Part shown: piece after piece, positions 11,240 to 21,756 of the stretch
Numbering within the stretch: position 1 is the stretch's first letter
Layout: each line of letters starts with the position of its first letter
NCBI RefSeq assembly: GCF_000196515.1
Contig: NC_014248.1
Span: 248,001 to 312,000 of the forward strand
Reading direction: 5' to 3'
Origin: 'Nostoc azollae' 0708
GTDB taxonomy: Bacteria; Cyanobacteriota; Cyanobacteriia; Cyanobacteriales; Nostocaceae
DNA length: 64,000 nt
Notes under the pieces: generated by a model
Database searches by the model: none
What the model saw: the letters and a program-made list of their open reading frames with translations, nothing else
Told to the model about the DNA's origin: nothing
Made by a program: the position numbers and the translations under genes

Positions 11240-11863
11240 ATGTTTAAATTTCTTCAACACATTGGTGATTATGTCCAAAATAGCGTGCAAGCCATTCAAT
11301 ACATTGGACAAGGGCTATCGGTGACTTTTGACCACATGAACCGTCGTCCCATAACTGTTCAATATCCTTACGAAAAACTCATTCCTTCAGAACGCTTCCG
11401 AGGCAGAATTCATTTTGAATTTGATAAATGTATTTCTTGTGAAGTATGTGTTCGGGTTTGTCCCATCAACCTGCCGGTAGTAGATTGGGAATTTGACCAA
11501 GAAACTAAGAAGAAAAAACTCAATCATTACAGCATTGATTTTGGTGTTTGTATTTTCTGCGGTAACTGTGTGGAATTCTGCCCAACTAACTGCATTTCAT
11601 TTACTGAAGAATATGACCTTTGTACTTATGACCGCCACGAGTTGAATCTTGATAATGTGGCAATGGGAAGATTACCTTATAAAGTCACCGATGACCCAAT
11701 GGTGACACCTTTAAGAGAATTAGTTTACTTGCCTAAAGGCAGTTTAGATCCTCATGGAATTCCTGTTGATGCTCATCGTGCAGGTTTATTTCCTGTGGAG
11801 ATTTTAGAGCAAGCTGGAGAAGATAGTAAAGATGTTAATCATGAGAGCATCTCAAATGTGTAG
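11240..11863 (+). CDS. ndhI: NAD(P)H-quinone oxidoreductase subunit I
   Basis: A 207-residue NdhI, the peripheral-arm ferredoxin-like subunit of cyanobacterial NDH-1, which carries two 4Fe-4S clusters passing electrons toward plastoquinone. Both motifs are complete: [12 protein letters not shown] (Cys64, 67, 70, 74) and [12 protein letters not shown] (Cys104, 107, 110, 114). The [29 protein letters not shown] lead-in is typical. It is somewhat longer than the usual roughly 195 residues because of a divergent acidic tail. It is not in the usual ndhA-I-G-E operon; its neighbours are a divergent psaB and a crtO-like pseudogene. Whether it is the only copy cannot be told here; it could be a second, specialised one. 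Confidence 0.93.
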   Translation: MFKFLQHIGDYVQNSVQAIQYIGQGLSVTFDHMNRRPITVQYPYEKLIPSERFRGRIHFEFDKCISCEVCVRVCPINLPVVDWEFDQETKKKKLNHYSIDFGVCIFCGNCVEFCPTNCISFTEEYDLCTYDRHELNLDNVAMGRLPYKVTDDPMVTPLRELVYLPKGSLDPHGIPVDAHRAGLFPVEILEQAGEDSKDVNHESISNV

Positions 11864-11871
11864 GTTTATTG

Positions 11872-12949
11872 TCATGTTGTAGCTTGCTTACCGTAGGGTA
11901 TGAAGCGCAGCGCAGTGAAGCATGCCATTGCGTTTTTGAGAATAGTTTCGTTATTATTAATAATCCGACGGTCTAATCTAGTTCGTAAATTTGCATCAGC
12001 ATTATCTACATCGTTACTATCAATTAGTTGTAAAAATAAACGTTCCGCATCAATACGATAAGTTACACTTTTGTTAGCACGATATTCTTTACCACCAGCA
12101 ACCCGCACACCAACTGCCTGGCCATTATAAACTAAAACTTTTCCTACCTTTTAGTCAGTGAGAATCACACCACCTGCACTTTTTACTAACTTCACCAAAG
12201 CATCAATTAGCGCACCACTCCCACCTTTTACTCTAGCCATACCAGGATGATGACGTAATACCATCATCATTGCCCCAAAGGACATAGCTTTTTCTTATGC
12301 TGGTGAAGTTAATTCTGCGGAAAGTTTTGCTAAAGCTGCTTTGAGAAATTCTGAATCAAAATATTCGTCGATATTATCTATAGGACTGCTAAGAAAGGTA
12401 CGAATTAAATCTAAGGTAGTCTTTGTACCACCCACAACGCAAAACAAACATATCTTGTAAATTTTGGAGATTGTAATTACCAGCAATGTCTACATTGATT
12501 TAGGAGGAGCATTAAAAAAGAGTATGGCAGATGTGATAAACCTTTCCCAGAAGTCAACATATTCAGGATATTTTTGGGATCATGCTGACTGTAATGGGCA
12601 ATTTCCGCACAAGTTTTTTCTACAGATTTATGAGCTAAGAAATATTTACCATCAGGATGATGATAAAAGACTACTGGATCACAAACCAGATATTCTAAAC
12701 CGTATTTTTGCAGTTCTAATTCTTGAATAACTGAACCCAGAAAAATAAATAAGTGATTTACTGCACAAGGATTGAATTTAAAACTAGGTGCTTCTTGGGG
12801 TATAAGTTATTCTGTTGTGCAACCACCACCGGGAATGGATCTCCCTTGCAATAGCAAAACACTGTACCCTGCTTGGAATAAATAACCAGCACAAACTAAG
12901 CCATTATGTCCAGCACTGCACTGATAATGACAACATCATACGCTTCCAT
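11872..12949 (-). pseudogene. crtO: Beta-carotene ketolase CrtO-like, truncated
   Basis: The minus strand from an ATG at 12949 begins MEAYDVVII and then, across a stop and a frameshift, GHNG...VCAGYLFQAGYSVLLLQ, the FAD-binding start of CrtO-type carotenoid ketolases. The end at 11872-12108 reads ANKSVTYRIDAERLFLQLID...RLDRRIINNNETILK, a CrtO core segment, then runs into a repeat-like sequence (GCGCAGCGCAGTGAAGCATG). About 1.1 kb remains of an expected roughly 1.7 kb, so the C-terminal third to half is missing. Several stops and frameshifts occur between. It faces ndhI tail to tail with an 8-bp gap. Ketocarotenoid synthesis through this enzyme is lost here. Confidence 0.7.
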
Positions 12950-13320
12950 AACTGCAATTTTAGGAATATACTTTATTGCCCGATGTGTAAGGATTGAGGT
13001 GGTGGGGTATTGACAAGTGTGATAGGTGAGGCAGAATATAGCACTTATGGAAAAGAAGCTGGGACTAAAACTAGACAGAGAGATATTGAAGCAGTTGGGA
13101 ACAGAGCAACTGGTAGAAATCACGATTGACCAGGGGAAAAGTATAGAGAAGCTAACAAATAGAGTAGTAGAAGTAGAAAAAGAAATAGAGAAACTCAAAG
13201 TCAGTAGAGATTTAGAGACCATAACATGATCCAAAGCACCCTTGGGAGACATCCTCAAAGAAACCGAGAACAAACAAGAAGATAAACCAGAAGAGAACCA
13301 GACACGAAAACGGAAACCAG

Positions 13321-15158
13321 CCCGGATTTCTCACAAGCAGTAAAAAATAAATTTACATGACCTGATGTGAGACTAAATTTTGATACATCATCAATCAAAA
13401 CTGAATCGCAGAGATAAATTAAATATAAAATCGCATTTATAAAGCTAAAAAAGTCACTATCTTTTTATTGGTAGTAAAATCAAAATGCTCTGTTCATAAA
13501 ATTAAGCATGACAAAACAAGACTTGAATCAACCCAAGGGCGAACTATGATTACTTAGAAATAAGTAAAAGGCAATTTAACTTCAAATTAAGCAGTATTAG
13601 TGAGCATTCTTAAGCGTCTATGAGCAGTAGCAAAGATATGTCTGTATGGGCAAGAACTAGTAATCGCAATTAAAATGGGACGTGTACTTACAGTAATCAA
13701 AGCTCCTAACTTCAATAATTTGGTACGAATAGTCCCAACAGTAGCATTTTGTAATTCGGTTTTAGCTAAACATTTTTGACCCAAGGCATTGAGCAAAACC
13801 TAAGCTATAGAAGAGAACCATAAACCTAATTGATTTACCGTAAATGTATGGTTGCTTGTTCTATCACTAAAAAGTTCTAATTGTTGTTCTTTAAAACGAT
13901 TTTCCATCTCCCCTCGCTGACAATATTTTTGTCTATATAGTTGACTAGGAGGTACTTTATTAGTAGAAAGTGAAGTTACAACAAAACGAACATTAGTCCC
14001 TTTTACTCCATATTCAACTTTAAAAACAACACGACGACTACGGCTCCAAGATTCACGAGCTTTATAGTCTAAAGATTTATAGCAAATTGAGTTATTAATC
14101 AAGTCACCAGCAAATTCTGCAAGTTCTTCATCTGGTTTAAACATAGTTTCTAAGAATGAAACTACTGTTGATAGTTTTTACTCAAACTCAAGGGATACTC
14201 TACTTTGAGTCTTTCTAGTCATCCCAATTAAACGACTATTTTGCGCCAATCCAAAAACATAATCCACACCCATTTGGGATTCATACCATGTGATGATATC
14301 GTCTCTAGAATAAGCACTATATCCACCTACTAAAATCTCAACATTCTTCCATTGTTGACCTATTTGTTTAATCACTCCTTGTAGTTCTGATAATGCCCCA
14401 AATGCTGGGTCTACGTTTGAAGGGCGAAGTTTGGCTGCTAATAGATGTTTTCCACAGAAAACATAAAGTGGAGCATAGCATTATCCCCCATCATAAGTAT
14501 TGAAGAAAACTTGCTCCTGATAGCCGTGTACTAAGTCATCAGTTACATCTAGATCCAAAACAATTTCTCTTGGTTCTTTGGCGTAAGATTCTAGAAATAT
14601 TTTGACAAGTAAGCTTTCAATTTCTGATGGAGAATGCCAGATTTTATGGTACCCGCTGTCTGCTCCTTGTTCCACATCTTCAGGACAATGTTCCAGGGGA
14701 TTTAATGTACTCTTTCCTGCCAATGTTGCAGGTTCATTCTCTACTCCAATCCTTTTTCCTAATGCTATAGCAAACATCTGGTCATGACGTAATTCTTCGT
14801 GGTCATTCAAGTCTTCATACCCCATGACCAGCCCGTATATTCTTTGTTTAATTAAGCTCTCTATTGAATGGTCAATCCGATTTGGCTTTCGCTAATCTTG
14901 GAAACATTGTGCAAACTGTGATGTGATTTGCAATTTTCTGTCTATTTCAGCAATTAAGCTTAATCCTGCATCTGCTCTTACTTGTCCACCCTGGAAATTG
15001 ACTATGACTGGCAGCCATTTTCGTTGCTCAAATTTCAACTGTTTTGGTATACAATCTGTTGAAGATGGGGTCATGGTTTCCAACTGCTGAGATGCTTGCT
15101 ATATATACATTTTCGCAGTCTTCGACCCCTTTTTTTATCTTTTTGTGAGAAATCCGGG
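13321..15158 (-). mobile_element. IS1380-family element, copy B (nested in IS66)
   Basis: 1838 bp with the same 15-bp inverted ends as copy A and the 4-bp direct repeat CCAG on both sides (13317-13320 and 15159-15162). The undisrupted target can be read in the second IS66 copy around 53851-53866, which proves insertion into an existing IS66 element. Confidence 0.93.
13587..15074 (-). pseudogene. IS1380-family transposase, copy B
   Basis: Same 496-codon frame as copy A with the same four nonsense codons and the same VGGYS in place of the catalytic VRGDS box. Only a few substitutions differ, such as Leu to Val in KRIGVENEP, Gly to Glu in SEIESLL and Gln to Arg in EQRKWL. Confidence 0.92.
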
Positions 15159-16582
15159 CCAGGAGAACAACCAGGGCATAGGGGAAAAAGGAGAAAGGTG
15201 TTTGGTGGAGTAGATAGAATAGATTTGAGATAGTGGGACGGCAAGTGTGTGGATGTTGAGGTGAGGGGCAATTGTTTGGCGAACCAATCATAAAAATCGA
15301 AACACAAGAAGTAGGGGACTTGGTGGACAGGCCAATGGAAGTGGATTTGCACTGTGTGTGGGGAAACACAAAAGGCACACTGGTCAGCAGAAATAGTACT
15401 GGGACAAGATATAGGAACCACACTACAAGCTTTTTTGGGATGGATCAATAACTAGGGCCATTGACCCTATGAGAAAGAATACTTCTTGTTGTGGGAACTG
15501 GGTCAAATAGAAATTGGAGTGGGAACATTAGTAGGTACAAATGAAGGAATAGATGGTCCAGTGGCTCAAAGTATTCATAGCCTCAAACAGTGGATAAAAC
15601 AAACCTAGCCTCATATCCTTGGGGATGAAACACCCTGGATAGTCAAAGGGGTGAAACAATGGTTATGCATTTTTGCCAATAGTGACTTCCCTTTATTTCA
15701 TGGGTCTGATACTCCTTGTCCTGGCGAATTAGAATCCATTGTGGGTTCAAGTTACTCTGGTGTACTCAGTTCTGATGACTTTACTGCCTATAACGGTTAT
15801 CCGGTGACAGCTCAACAGAAATGTCAGGCACATCTACCCTACCCCATCACTTCAAGATACTAATCAAGATTCCTGGCTTCAATCACCAAGAAGTTGGCAC
15901 AAAATTCATCGACCTCATAGATGAAGGTTTTAAAAACTACCCTTTATTCCGACAAACCCAAAACCTTCATGAATTCTTGACTTGCCCATCCTAGTTTCAA
16001 CCAAAAGTTGAATCTTCCATTCATTCATTGATCAAGCCCCAGGGGAACCTGGTAAACTTTTACCTTCCTTAGGCAATAGACCTTGATCATAATTTAGCTG
16101 AACCAAGGTTAGGTTTAGCACTGACATAACGAAAAGTCTGTGGTGATTCTCTTTCTCTGGAGCTATTCCAACATACTGCCAATTTATTGACGGTTATACA
16201 AACTTGTCGCCGTCAAGCACTTTCTCTAATTGAGTTTTTTGACCAACCTATGAAAGCCATGGTTCACTCTGCTTTCCATACACCTTCTTTAATCCCTCTA
16301 CCTTAGACCTGAATCCTTACGAAAGAATGATAAAAACTTCTGAAGGTATCTAAATCCTTCATGAGTTATAAACTATTGCCTATCTTTAGGATACTGATGA
16401 TATTTATGTTGAATTTATATTATAAAAAAGGTGATGTAATCACTATATCGTTTCAAAGAAAAGTAACTTTAGTTAGAGGAGATATTCAATCATAAATTGC
16501 TGTAATTAAATGAGAACCAAATGCTTATAAACCAGCAAGCAATATTACAAGTAAAGATAAAAAGATTCACGAGGAAAAAAAT

Positions 16583-17146
16583 ATGATCACTCAAGAAGCT
16601 AAACGTGGATTAGGAGTATTTGCTAAAACCCAAGAATTAGAACAAGCAATTAAGCAATTAAAAGCTTCCGGCTATCCGATGGAGAAAGTTTCCATTATTG
16701 GCAAAGATATAAAACATAATAGTAGCCTTGGGGAAGCACAAACAAGTCATCAAATTGGTAATCAAGATGTTAATACTACGGTTGGAGTGGGAGATACACT
16801 GACTTCAACTACCTGGGCTAATTTGTTAATTGGACTGAGTGGACTAGCTATACCGAGTTTAGGAGCGATACTGGCAGCAGGTTCTGTAGGTGTAGCCTTG
16901 GTGGCTAGTATTGCAGGTGTGACTGTGGGAGTAACCGCAAATGAGAATTTAGTCAGGTCTTTAAAGGATTTAGGTATTCCCGAAGACAGAGCAAGAATGT
17001 ATAGCGATCACCTCCAGCAAAGTTATTATTTAATTATTCTTGATGGTACAGACACAGAAATCGATTGTGCTGAAGCAATATTAGGTCAGGAAGGTATCCA
17101 AAATTGGGGTGTTTTTAATTCTCTAGCAACTCCAAGAGTACGGTGA
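16583..17146 (+). CDS. General stress protein 17M-like protein
   Basis: A 187-residue protein starting MITQEAKRGLGVFAKTQELEQAIKQL. The N-terminal half matches the GSP17M-type domain (residues about 8-45, AIKQLKASGYPMEKVSIIG). A glycine/alanine-rich hydrophobic hairpin follows (about 75-120, two likely membrane-associated helices), and a second copy of the alpha/beta fold closes the protein (NLVRSLKDLGIPEDRARMYSDHLQQ...YLIILDGT). Cyanobacterial relatives are often described as low-temperature or stress induced; the molecular function is unknown. A GAGG ribosome-binding site precedes the ATG. The gene looks intact, which is notable next to the decayed pha genes. Confidence 0.75.
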   Translation: MITQEAKRGLGVFAKTQELEQAIKQLKASGYPMEKVSIIGKDIKHNSSLGEAQTSHQIGNQDVNTTVGVGDTLTSTTWANLLIGLSGLAIPSLGAILAAGSVGVALVASIAGVTVGVTANENLVRSLKDLGIPEDRARMYSDHLQQSYYLIILDGTDTEIDCAEAILGQEGIQNWGVFNSLATPRVR

Positions 17147-17174
17147 TAAATTATACCTAACTTATATAAGTGAC

Positions 17175-17203
17175 ATCCTCAACTACTGGAAGTAGTTGGG
17201 GAT
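17175..17203. repeat. Dispersed hairpin repeat after stress gene
   Basis: ATCCTCAACTAC-TGGAA-GTAGTTGGGGAT forms a stem of about 12 bp, 29 bp past the upstream stop codon. It lacks a T-run and is related to the hairpins at 6718 and 27976. Confidence 0.5.
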
Positions 17204-17239
17204 CTAAATCTGCTAAACCCCTAGTTTATCCTGAATGAT

Positions 17240-17598
17240 TATGAGGGAATTTACTTTGATGCCTATACAAAATTATCTTGATGAATACGAAAAATTTCTT
17301 AATTATTTCTTTAAGCTCTATCAAGCCAGTTTTAATTATCAACTCTTATTAAACGATATTTATATTAATTAGGGCTTTTTAGGAATTTATCAAAAATCTG
17401 AATTTAGTAGATGAAAAGATGGAAATAGTAAAAAAAATACTGGATGATTTCTCGCACATTATTGAATTATAGTCTAATGAGTTTGACCAAAAATAAGCTG
17501 ATAAATTTCGTTCCGAAGATGCCGTTATTATTCAATGTATATTCTTAAATATAGCTATTGTTAATTCGTCACACCAGCAACAACTCATTCAGGATTTT
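17240..17598 (+). pseudogene. Decayed ORF upstream of phaC (possibly phaE)
   Basis: From about 17240 the sequence encodes LDEYEKFLNYFFKLYQASFNYQ and, after stops and frame changes, VDEKMEIVKKILDDFSHI and DKFRSEDAVIIQC. Its position directly before phaC is where class III synthases keep phaE in cyanobacteria. I could not find a PhaE motif, so the identity is a guess from position. Confidence 0.3.
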
Positions 17599-18654
17599 TT
17601 GCCTATTCTCAACTTTTTTAATCAAATTGATCCGATTAATATTGTCAATCTGTATGCAGATAAACTTAAGGTAGGAGTAACACTAAAAGTAGAAGTATAC
17701 AAAGAAGATAAAGTAGTAATATACCATTTCTCACCTGGTGGAAATTCTTTAAACATCCCAATCTTGATTGTTTGTGCTCTAGTGAATCGTCCCTAGATTG
17801 TTGATTTACAAGAGGGACGTTCTTTCGTTTCTAATTTGCTCAAACTTGGTTTCGATGTCTACTTAATTGATCGGGGATATCCTGGTAAGGATGAACGCTG
17901 GCTGACTTTGGATAAATATATCCATGATTATATCAATAATTGTGTAGGTGTAATATCCAAAGTCCATCATCTTGCACAGATTAATTTATTGGGAATATGT
18001 CAAGGTGGAACATTCAGCCTTTGTTAAAGTTCTCTGTATCCAGAGAAGGTAAAAAACCTAATTACGATGATTACTCCAGTGGACTTTCATGTTAATGATG
18101 GACTCCTGAATATTTGGAGTAGATCTACATTAGGTTCTCAAGCTTTAGATGTAGACCTAATAGTTGATACTTTGGGGAATCTGCCTGGTAATTTACTTAA
18201 TTATGTCTTTTTAATGTTGAAACTATCTCAATTGGGAATTAAAAAATATATTGATTTGCTAGAGATTATTTAATGTGAAGAAAAAGTGCTGAATTTTCTG
18301 AGAGCTGAATTTTCTGACAATGGAAAAATGGATTTTTGATAATACTAATCAAGCTGGTGAAACATTTAGACAGTTTATTAAGGATTTTTATCAAGGAAGT
18401 AAATTCAAGGTGAATTAAAAATTGGTACACAGCGAGTTAATTTAGCAAATATCCAAATACCAATTTTAAATATTTATGCAGAACAGGATCATTTAGTCCC
18501 CTCAGCTTCATCTTTAGCACTTAAGAAATATATTGCTAGTGTTGATTATACAGTGCATTCTTTTCCAGTTGGACATATTGGAATGTATGTAAGTAGCAAG
18601 GTGCAGAAAGACTTACCTTTAACTATTGGAAATTGGTTAAAGATGCGAATGTAA
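17599..18654 (+). pseudogene. phaC: Poly(3-hydroxyalkanoate) synthase subunit PhaC (class III)
   Basis: Fragments in order match class III PhaC: KLKVGVTLKVEVYKEDKVV, LIVCALVNRP, EGRSFVSNLLKLGFDVYLID, INLLGICQGGTFS (the catalytic-cysteine box GxCQGG), YPEKVKNLITMITPVDFH, GNLPGNLLNYVFLMLK, and the end with the EQDHLVP aspartate region and VGHIGMYV histidine motif. Lesions are TAG 17794, TAA at about 18025, TAA 18271 and frameshifts near 18300 and 18410. PhaC with PhaE polymerises hydroxybutyryl-CoA into storage granules; this copy cannot do so. Confidence 0.88.
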
Positions 18655-19150
18655 AAATTAAAAATAGTAGAAAATCTTAGAGGATTTTTGAAAAGTCCTT
18701 AGTTTACTGATGTATCAAAAACTTTTAGATACCCCTAAATCCCCCTTATTCAGTGAGACTTTGATTCTAGTTTCCCCCTTAACAAAGGGGGGTTAGGAAA
18801 GTCACAGCCAGAAACTTTTAAAATAACCTCTTAGATTGGGTTAAGCGATAGGGTAAACCATATAGATGATGTTGGGTTTCCTTGCGTCAATCCAACCTAC
18901 ATTAATATTAATCTCGCCACAAGCCGGGGAACCCGTCCAAAGATATGGCTCTCCAACCTACATTATTGGTTTATGATTTACGCATCATCTTAAAAAGACT
19001 ATCCCACAATTTTCTTTGAGTGTCAATGGAGAAACGATTCACCTGTTCTTGAAAATCTAATGAGTTTTTCACTAAGAGATGATTTATAAAGTAAATGTTG
19101 AGGAGACAAGAGGAAGTAGCATAATTCTAGTCATAAGAGCATATATAGCC
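18655..19150. other. Spacer with repeat debris
   Basis: No gene recognised. It holds a C-rich/G-rich inverted segment near 18775-18795 (CCCCCTTAACAAAGGGGG) and two related CCAACCTACATTA tracts near 18890 and 18952, both looking like dispersed non-coding repeats. Confidence 0.4.
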
Positions 19151-19152
19151 CC

Positions 19153-19892
19153 TTACCTCATTTGTGTTAAACGCTCATAATCCTTGCTTAGACGATGATA
19201 TTGGTTAAACCACCCAAATGTTCTTTCTACTACCCAGGGTTGTGGTAAAACTTTAAATTCTTGCTCAGTAGGTCCTATGACTTCAACATGAGCTTGAATC
19301 ATGAACCAAACTGCAAGTGCAAATTTATCACCGTCATAACCGGAATCAACCCATAAAACTTGGACTTTTTCCAATAATTCTGTGGGTTCCTCTAGCAGTT
19401 CCATTAGTGCATAGGCAGTAATTATTCGTTCTGGGGCATTCGCTTCACTAATAACAACTTTCAACACAAGTCCCAGGCTATCAACTAAAGTTTGCCCCTT
19501 TCTTCCTTTTACCTTTTTACATCCGTCAAAACCATACACATCCCCTTTTTTTGGTCAGTGTTGACCGACTGACTGTCTGCAGCGAGCGCGGTAGGTTGTG
19601 TTCATTTACCTAATTTCGAGCGAACTTGACCACCCAATGTATGGTTGAATTTTTCCCAAATCCCCTGGAGCTGCCATTTCCTGTAATAGCTATATACCAT
19701 TGACCTTGGCGGGAAGTCACCTGGAAGCATATTCCATTGACATCCAGTTTTCAAATGATAATAGATGGCATTACATATTTCACCTATATCTGTTGTGGGT
19801 GGATGCCCTCCTTCTTTAGCTGGTGGAATCAATGGGGCCAGGATTTCCCAGTCCATATCAGTTAAGTCTGTGGGGTAAGACTTTCGTTCCAT
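19153..19892 (-). pseudogene. IS5-family transposase (IS427-like), broken
   Basis: The minus strand from 19892 encodes MERKSYPTDLTDMDWEILAPLIPP, the standard IS5-type start, through VRSKLGK and then a TGA. Beyond the stop the same frame continues as ADSQSVNTDQKKG, then needs a -1 shift at AAAAAAAGGGG to enter DVYGFDGCKKVKGRKG and the VERTFGWFNQYHRLSKDYERL catalytic-glutamate region. The C-terminus after 19153 is out of frame. Frameshifting at an A-run is known in some IS5-group elements, but the TGA makes this copy inactive. Element ends were not located. Confidence 0.8.
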
Positions 19893-20406
19893 CAGTAGCT
19901 ATGTAAATACACTACATTTTATGTATCCTATCCTTCCAATATTCCTTTTCTACTCCCCTTTACATTTACTTTATCAATAGCCTCTAAGTCTTCTTGTAGT
20001 TTCATACTTTGTTATAAGTTCTCTGGTGGATTTGATAAGTTCATATTCTGCATACTTGATAGAGTTGAAGTCGAATTATTGATAACCAAACTTTGAAATT
20101 CGTTTAACTGCCTGAAAAACTGCTCAAAATTTTTCAAAAAATCCATTGTCATTACTCCTATTGGCTGATATTATTCTATCTATGCAACTTCAATTTTCAA
20201 GTGACTAGATATGTCAGATTTTATTTATTTCTCAAGAGTGATTCGTGAATAAATATTTTTCTATATTATTGTGAAATTTAAAATAGTGGAATTTAGAGTT
20301 TAAAAACCATACCCAGAATACCCATATTCCCAACTTATCAAAGAAGTCGGTTATCTATCATCTATCTCCTCTAGAGGGATTTGTATGAGCGGGACGTAAA
20401 CAAAAA
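19893..20406. other. Spacer with one small decayed ORF
   Basis: Apart from the short minus-strand frame at 20012-20152, described separately, no coding signal was seen. A degenerate hairpin (CCCAACTTATCAAAGAAGTCGG) sits near 20328. Confidence 0.35.
20012..20152 (-). pseudogene. Short phasin-like ORF, truncated by a stop
   Basis: An ATG at 20152 preceded by AGGAGT opens a 46-codon frame, MTMDFLKNFEQFFRQLNEFQ..., ending at a TAA at 20012. The same frame continues past the stop with QSMKLQEDLEAI. Amphipathic helix, Gln/Phe pattern and position between phaC and phaA suggest a granule-associated phasin. The similarity is only by feel, so this is a weak call. Confidence 0.3.
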
Positions 20407-21672
20407 TCAAGCCCAAATGTAGGCCAAACTGGCTCTATCAGAAGGAAACACGTCCGGATTCCAGTTGAACCAATCAATAAATAGAAAAGATATGGCTGTT
20501 CTAAACCCTTCTAAAGCTGCAGTAAAAGTATTCAAAGGTTTCTTAGCCCACCTTGGTCTTAATCCTCCAGTCCACTGATGGCAAAGAACAAAAGTGTAGG
20601 CACAGAAAACCAAAATAAAATGGCGCAGTCAACTGCTGTTATCTCCAACTTGATATTCTTTGAGTCCTAACCATCCCTTGGCTTCCCTGTAAACAACTTC
20701 TACCCAGTTTCTTTGAGAATATGTATCAACTATCTATTGGGGTGTGACAATTGATGAAGAAACATTGGTAATAAAGTAGTCCATATCAGTGGCTTAACAG
20801 GAAGTAGAAGTGTTGATGACTATAGCAATATTGCCCTTTCCAGTTAAGGCTGATATTTCTACTTCTTTAGTTACTACCCATAATGTTTTGGGTTTATCTA
20901 ACTGCAGTTCAATTTCTGTAACAGCCTCTTGGGGTAAACTTTATGCTAATTCATCTAACCTAATTATTTGTGGACTATCCTCTTGGTCACTGCTAAGTAC
21001 TGTGGGATTTTTAGCTAATCCTCCTCAATACTTTCAATTCCGATTTTCTATCTTTAATAAGAAAGATGTATTGTGGCCATATCCAGCATCTATAATTACT
21101 ATTCCTGGTTGATAACCACGGCTTAAGGTCAGATCTATTGATTTAATTCCTAACTCAGGTTTATTCTCAAATAGGGGGTCTTGTTTCCCTTTGGGTAAAG
21201 AATCACCGTGGTGATATAACTCTATATCTAATGGTAAGCCTTGACTGCCATTATATAGATGTGTTGTTACTACTACTATTCCAGTATCCCTTTTCCCAAT
21301 TTCTCCAATATATTTTCTTCCTACTCCATCCCTGAAATTCCCGCTTTTCCTATGGATAGAATCATCAATTATTAAGCTAAATCCTCTGGTGATTCTCCTC
21401 TAACTACACTTGTTCATAATCTCTAACCGACCCTCATTGACTTGGGAACTGGACCAAGGTGCTGCAGTTAAAACGTAGTGTCATCGGTGGTACGTCACCC
21501 CTAGGGCATTATCTGCCATTTGAACTAGGTTTTTTCTCTCACTCTCTCCCAATTATCCCCCTAAATCATGTCTAAACTCTCTTTTTTGGGCTTGATGAGT
21601 AAATACACCATCAAACCTTTAACACCATTTTTAAAACCATGGTGCCATTGCTGGGGCAGTGGTTTCTTTCAT
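20407..21672 (-). pseudogene. IS701-family transposase, decayed
   Basis: The minus strand from an ATG at 21672 (MKETTAPAM) runs through FTHQAQKREF, LIIDDS, PGIVIIDAGYGHN and RNWVEVFYREAKGWLGLKEYQVG to SLAYIWA at 20407, the full order of motifs of the IS701/DDE family common in cyanobacteria. Frameshifts and stops are spread along it. Only the last 68 codons and a few internal stretches are open. Element ends were not determined. Confidence 0.78.
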
Positions 21673-21756
21673 CAGCTTCTTTTAACGTGAAAGCTACAGC
21701 GAAACCGCACTATACTCCTTTTTACTCTTAACTTTTGTTTAAGTCTCGTTAGTTTG

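Larger units (their letters stand above)
13047..16306 (+). pseudogene. IS66-family transposase, decayed and interrupted
   Basis: The N-terminal part (13047-13229) shows the coiled-coil KLTNRVVEVEKEIEKLK typical of IS66 TnpC. After the nested IS1380 come an LGQIEIGVGTLVG-like stretch, the LGDETPW catalytic-aspartate motif with KGVKQWLCIFANSDFPLFH, then ELESIVGSSYSGVLSSDDFTAYNGYPV (15651-15863), and a C-terminus with frameshifts and stops. Many lesions, such as the TAACTAGGG after GATGGATCAA and the TAG in CCCATCCTAGTTTC, are shared with the 53521 copy. Confidence 0.8.
12987..16320 (+). mobile_element. IS66-family element, copy A (carries IS1380 copy B)
   Basis: The ends are GTAAGGATTGAGGT at 12987-13000 and the inverse of GTAAGGATTCAGGT at 16307-16320; IS66 elements typically begin GTAA. 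Without the nested IS1380 it is about 1.49 kb and closely matches the copy at 53521-55038. Unlike that copy, its flanks (CCCGATGT and GAAAGAAT) are not an 8-bp direct repeat, so the left and right junctions come from different insertions. Confidence 0.85.

Noticed and set aside
12464-13000. Plus-strand frames at 12464-12730 and 12815-12997
   Set aside because: They are antisense to the CrtO-like pseudogene, which has recognisable motifs on the minus strand.
15028-15448. Two overlapping minus-strand frames of about 125-131 codons (similar ones at 53761-54165)
   Set aside because: They recur in both IS66 copies on the opposite strand of the transposase and cross the IS1380 boundary, so they are not genes.
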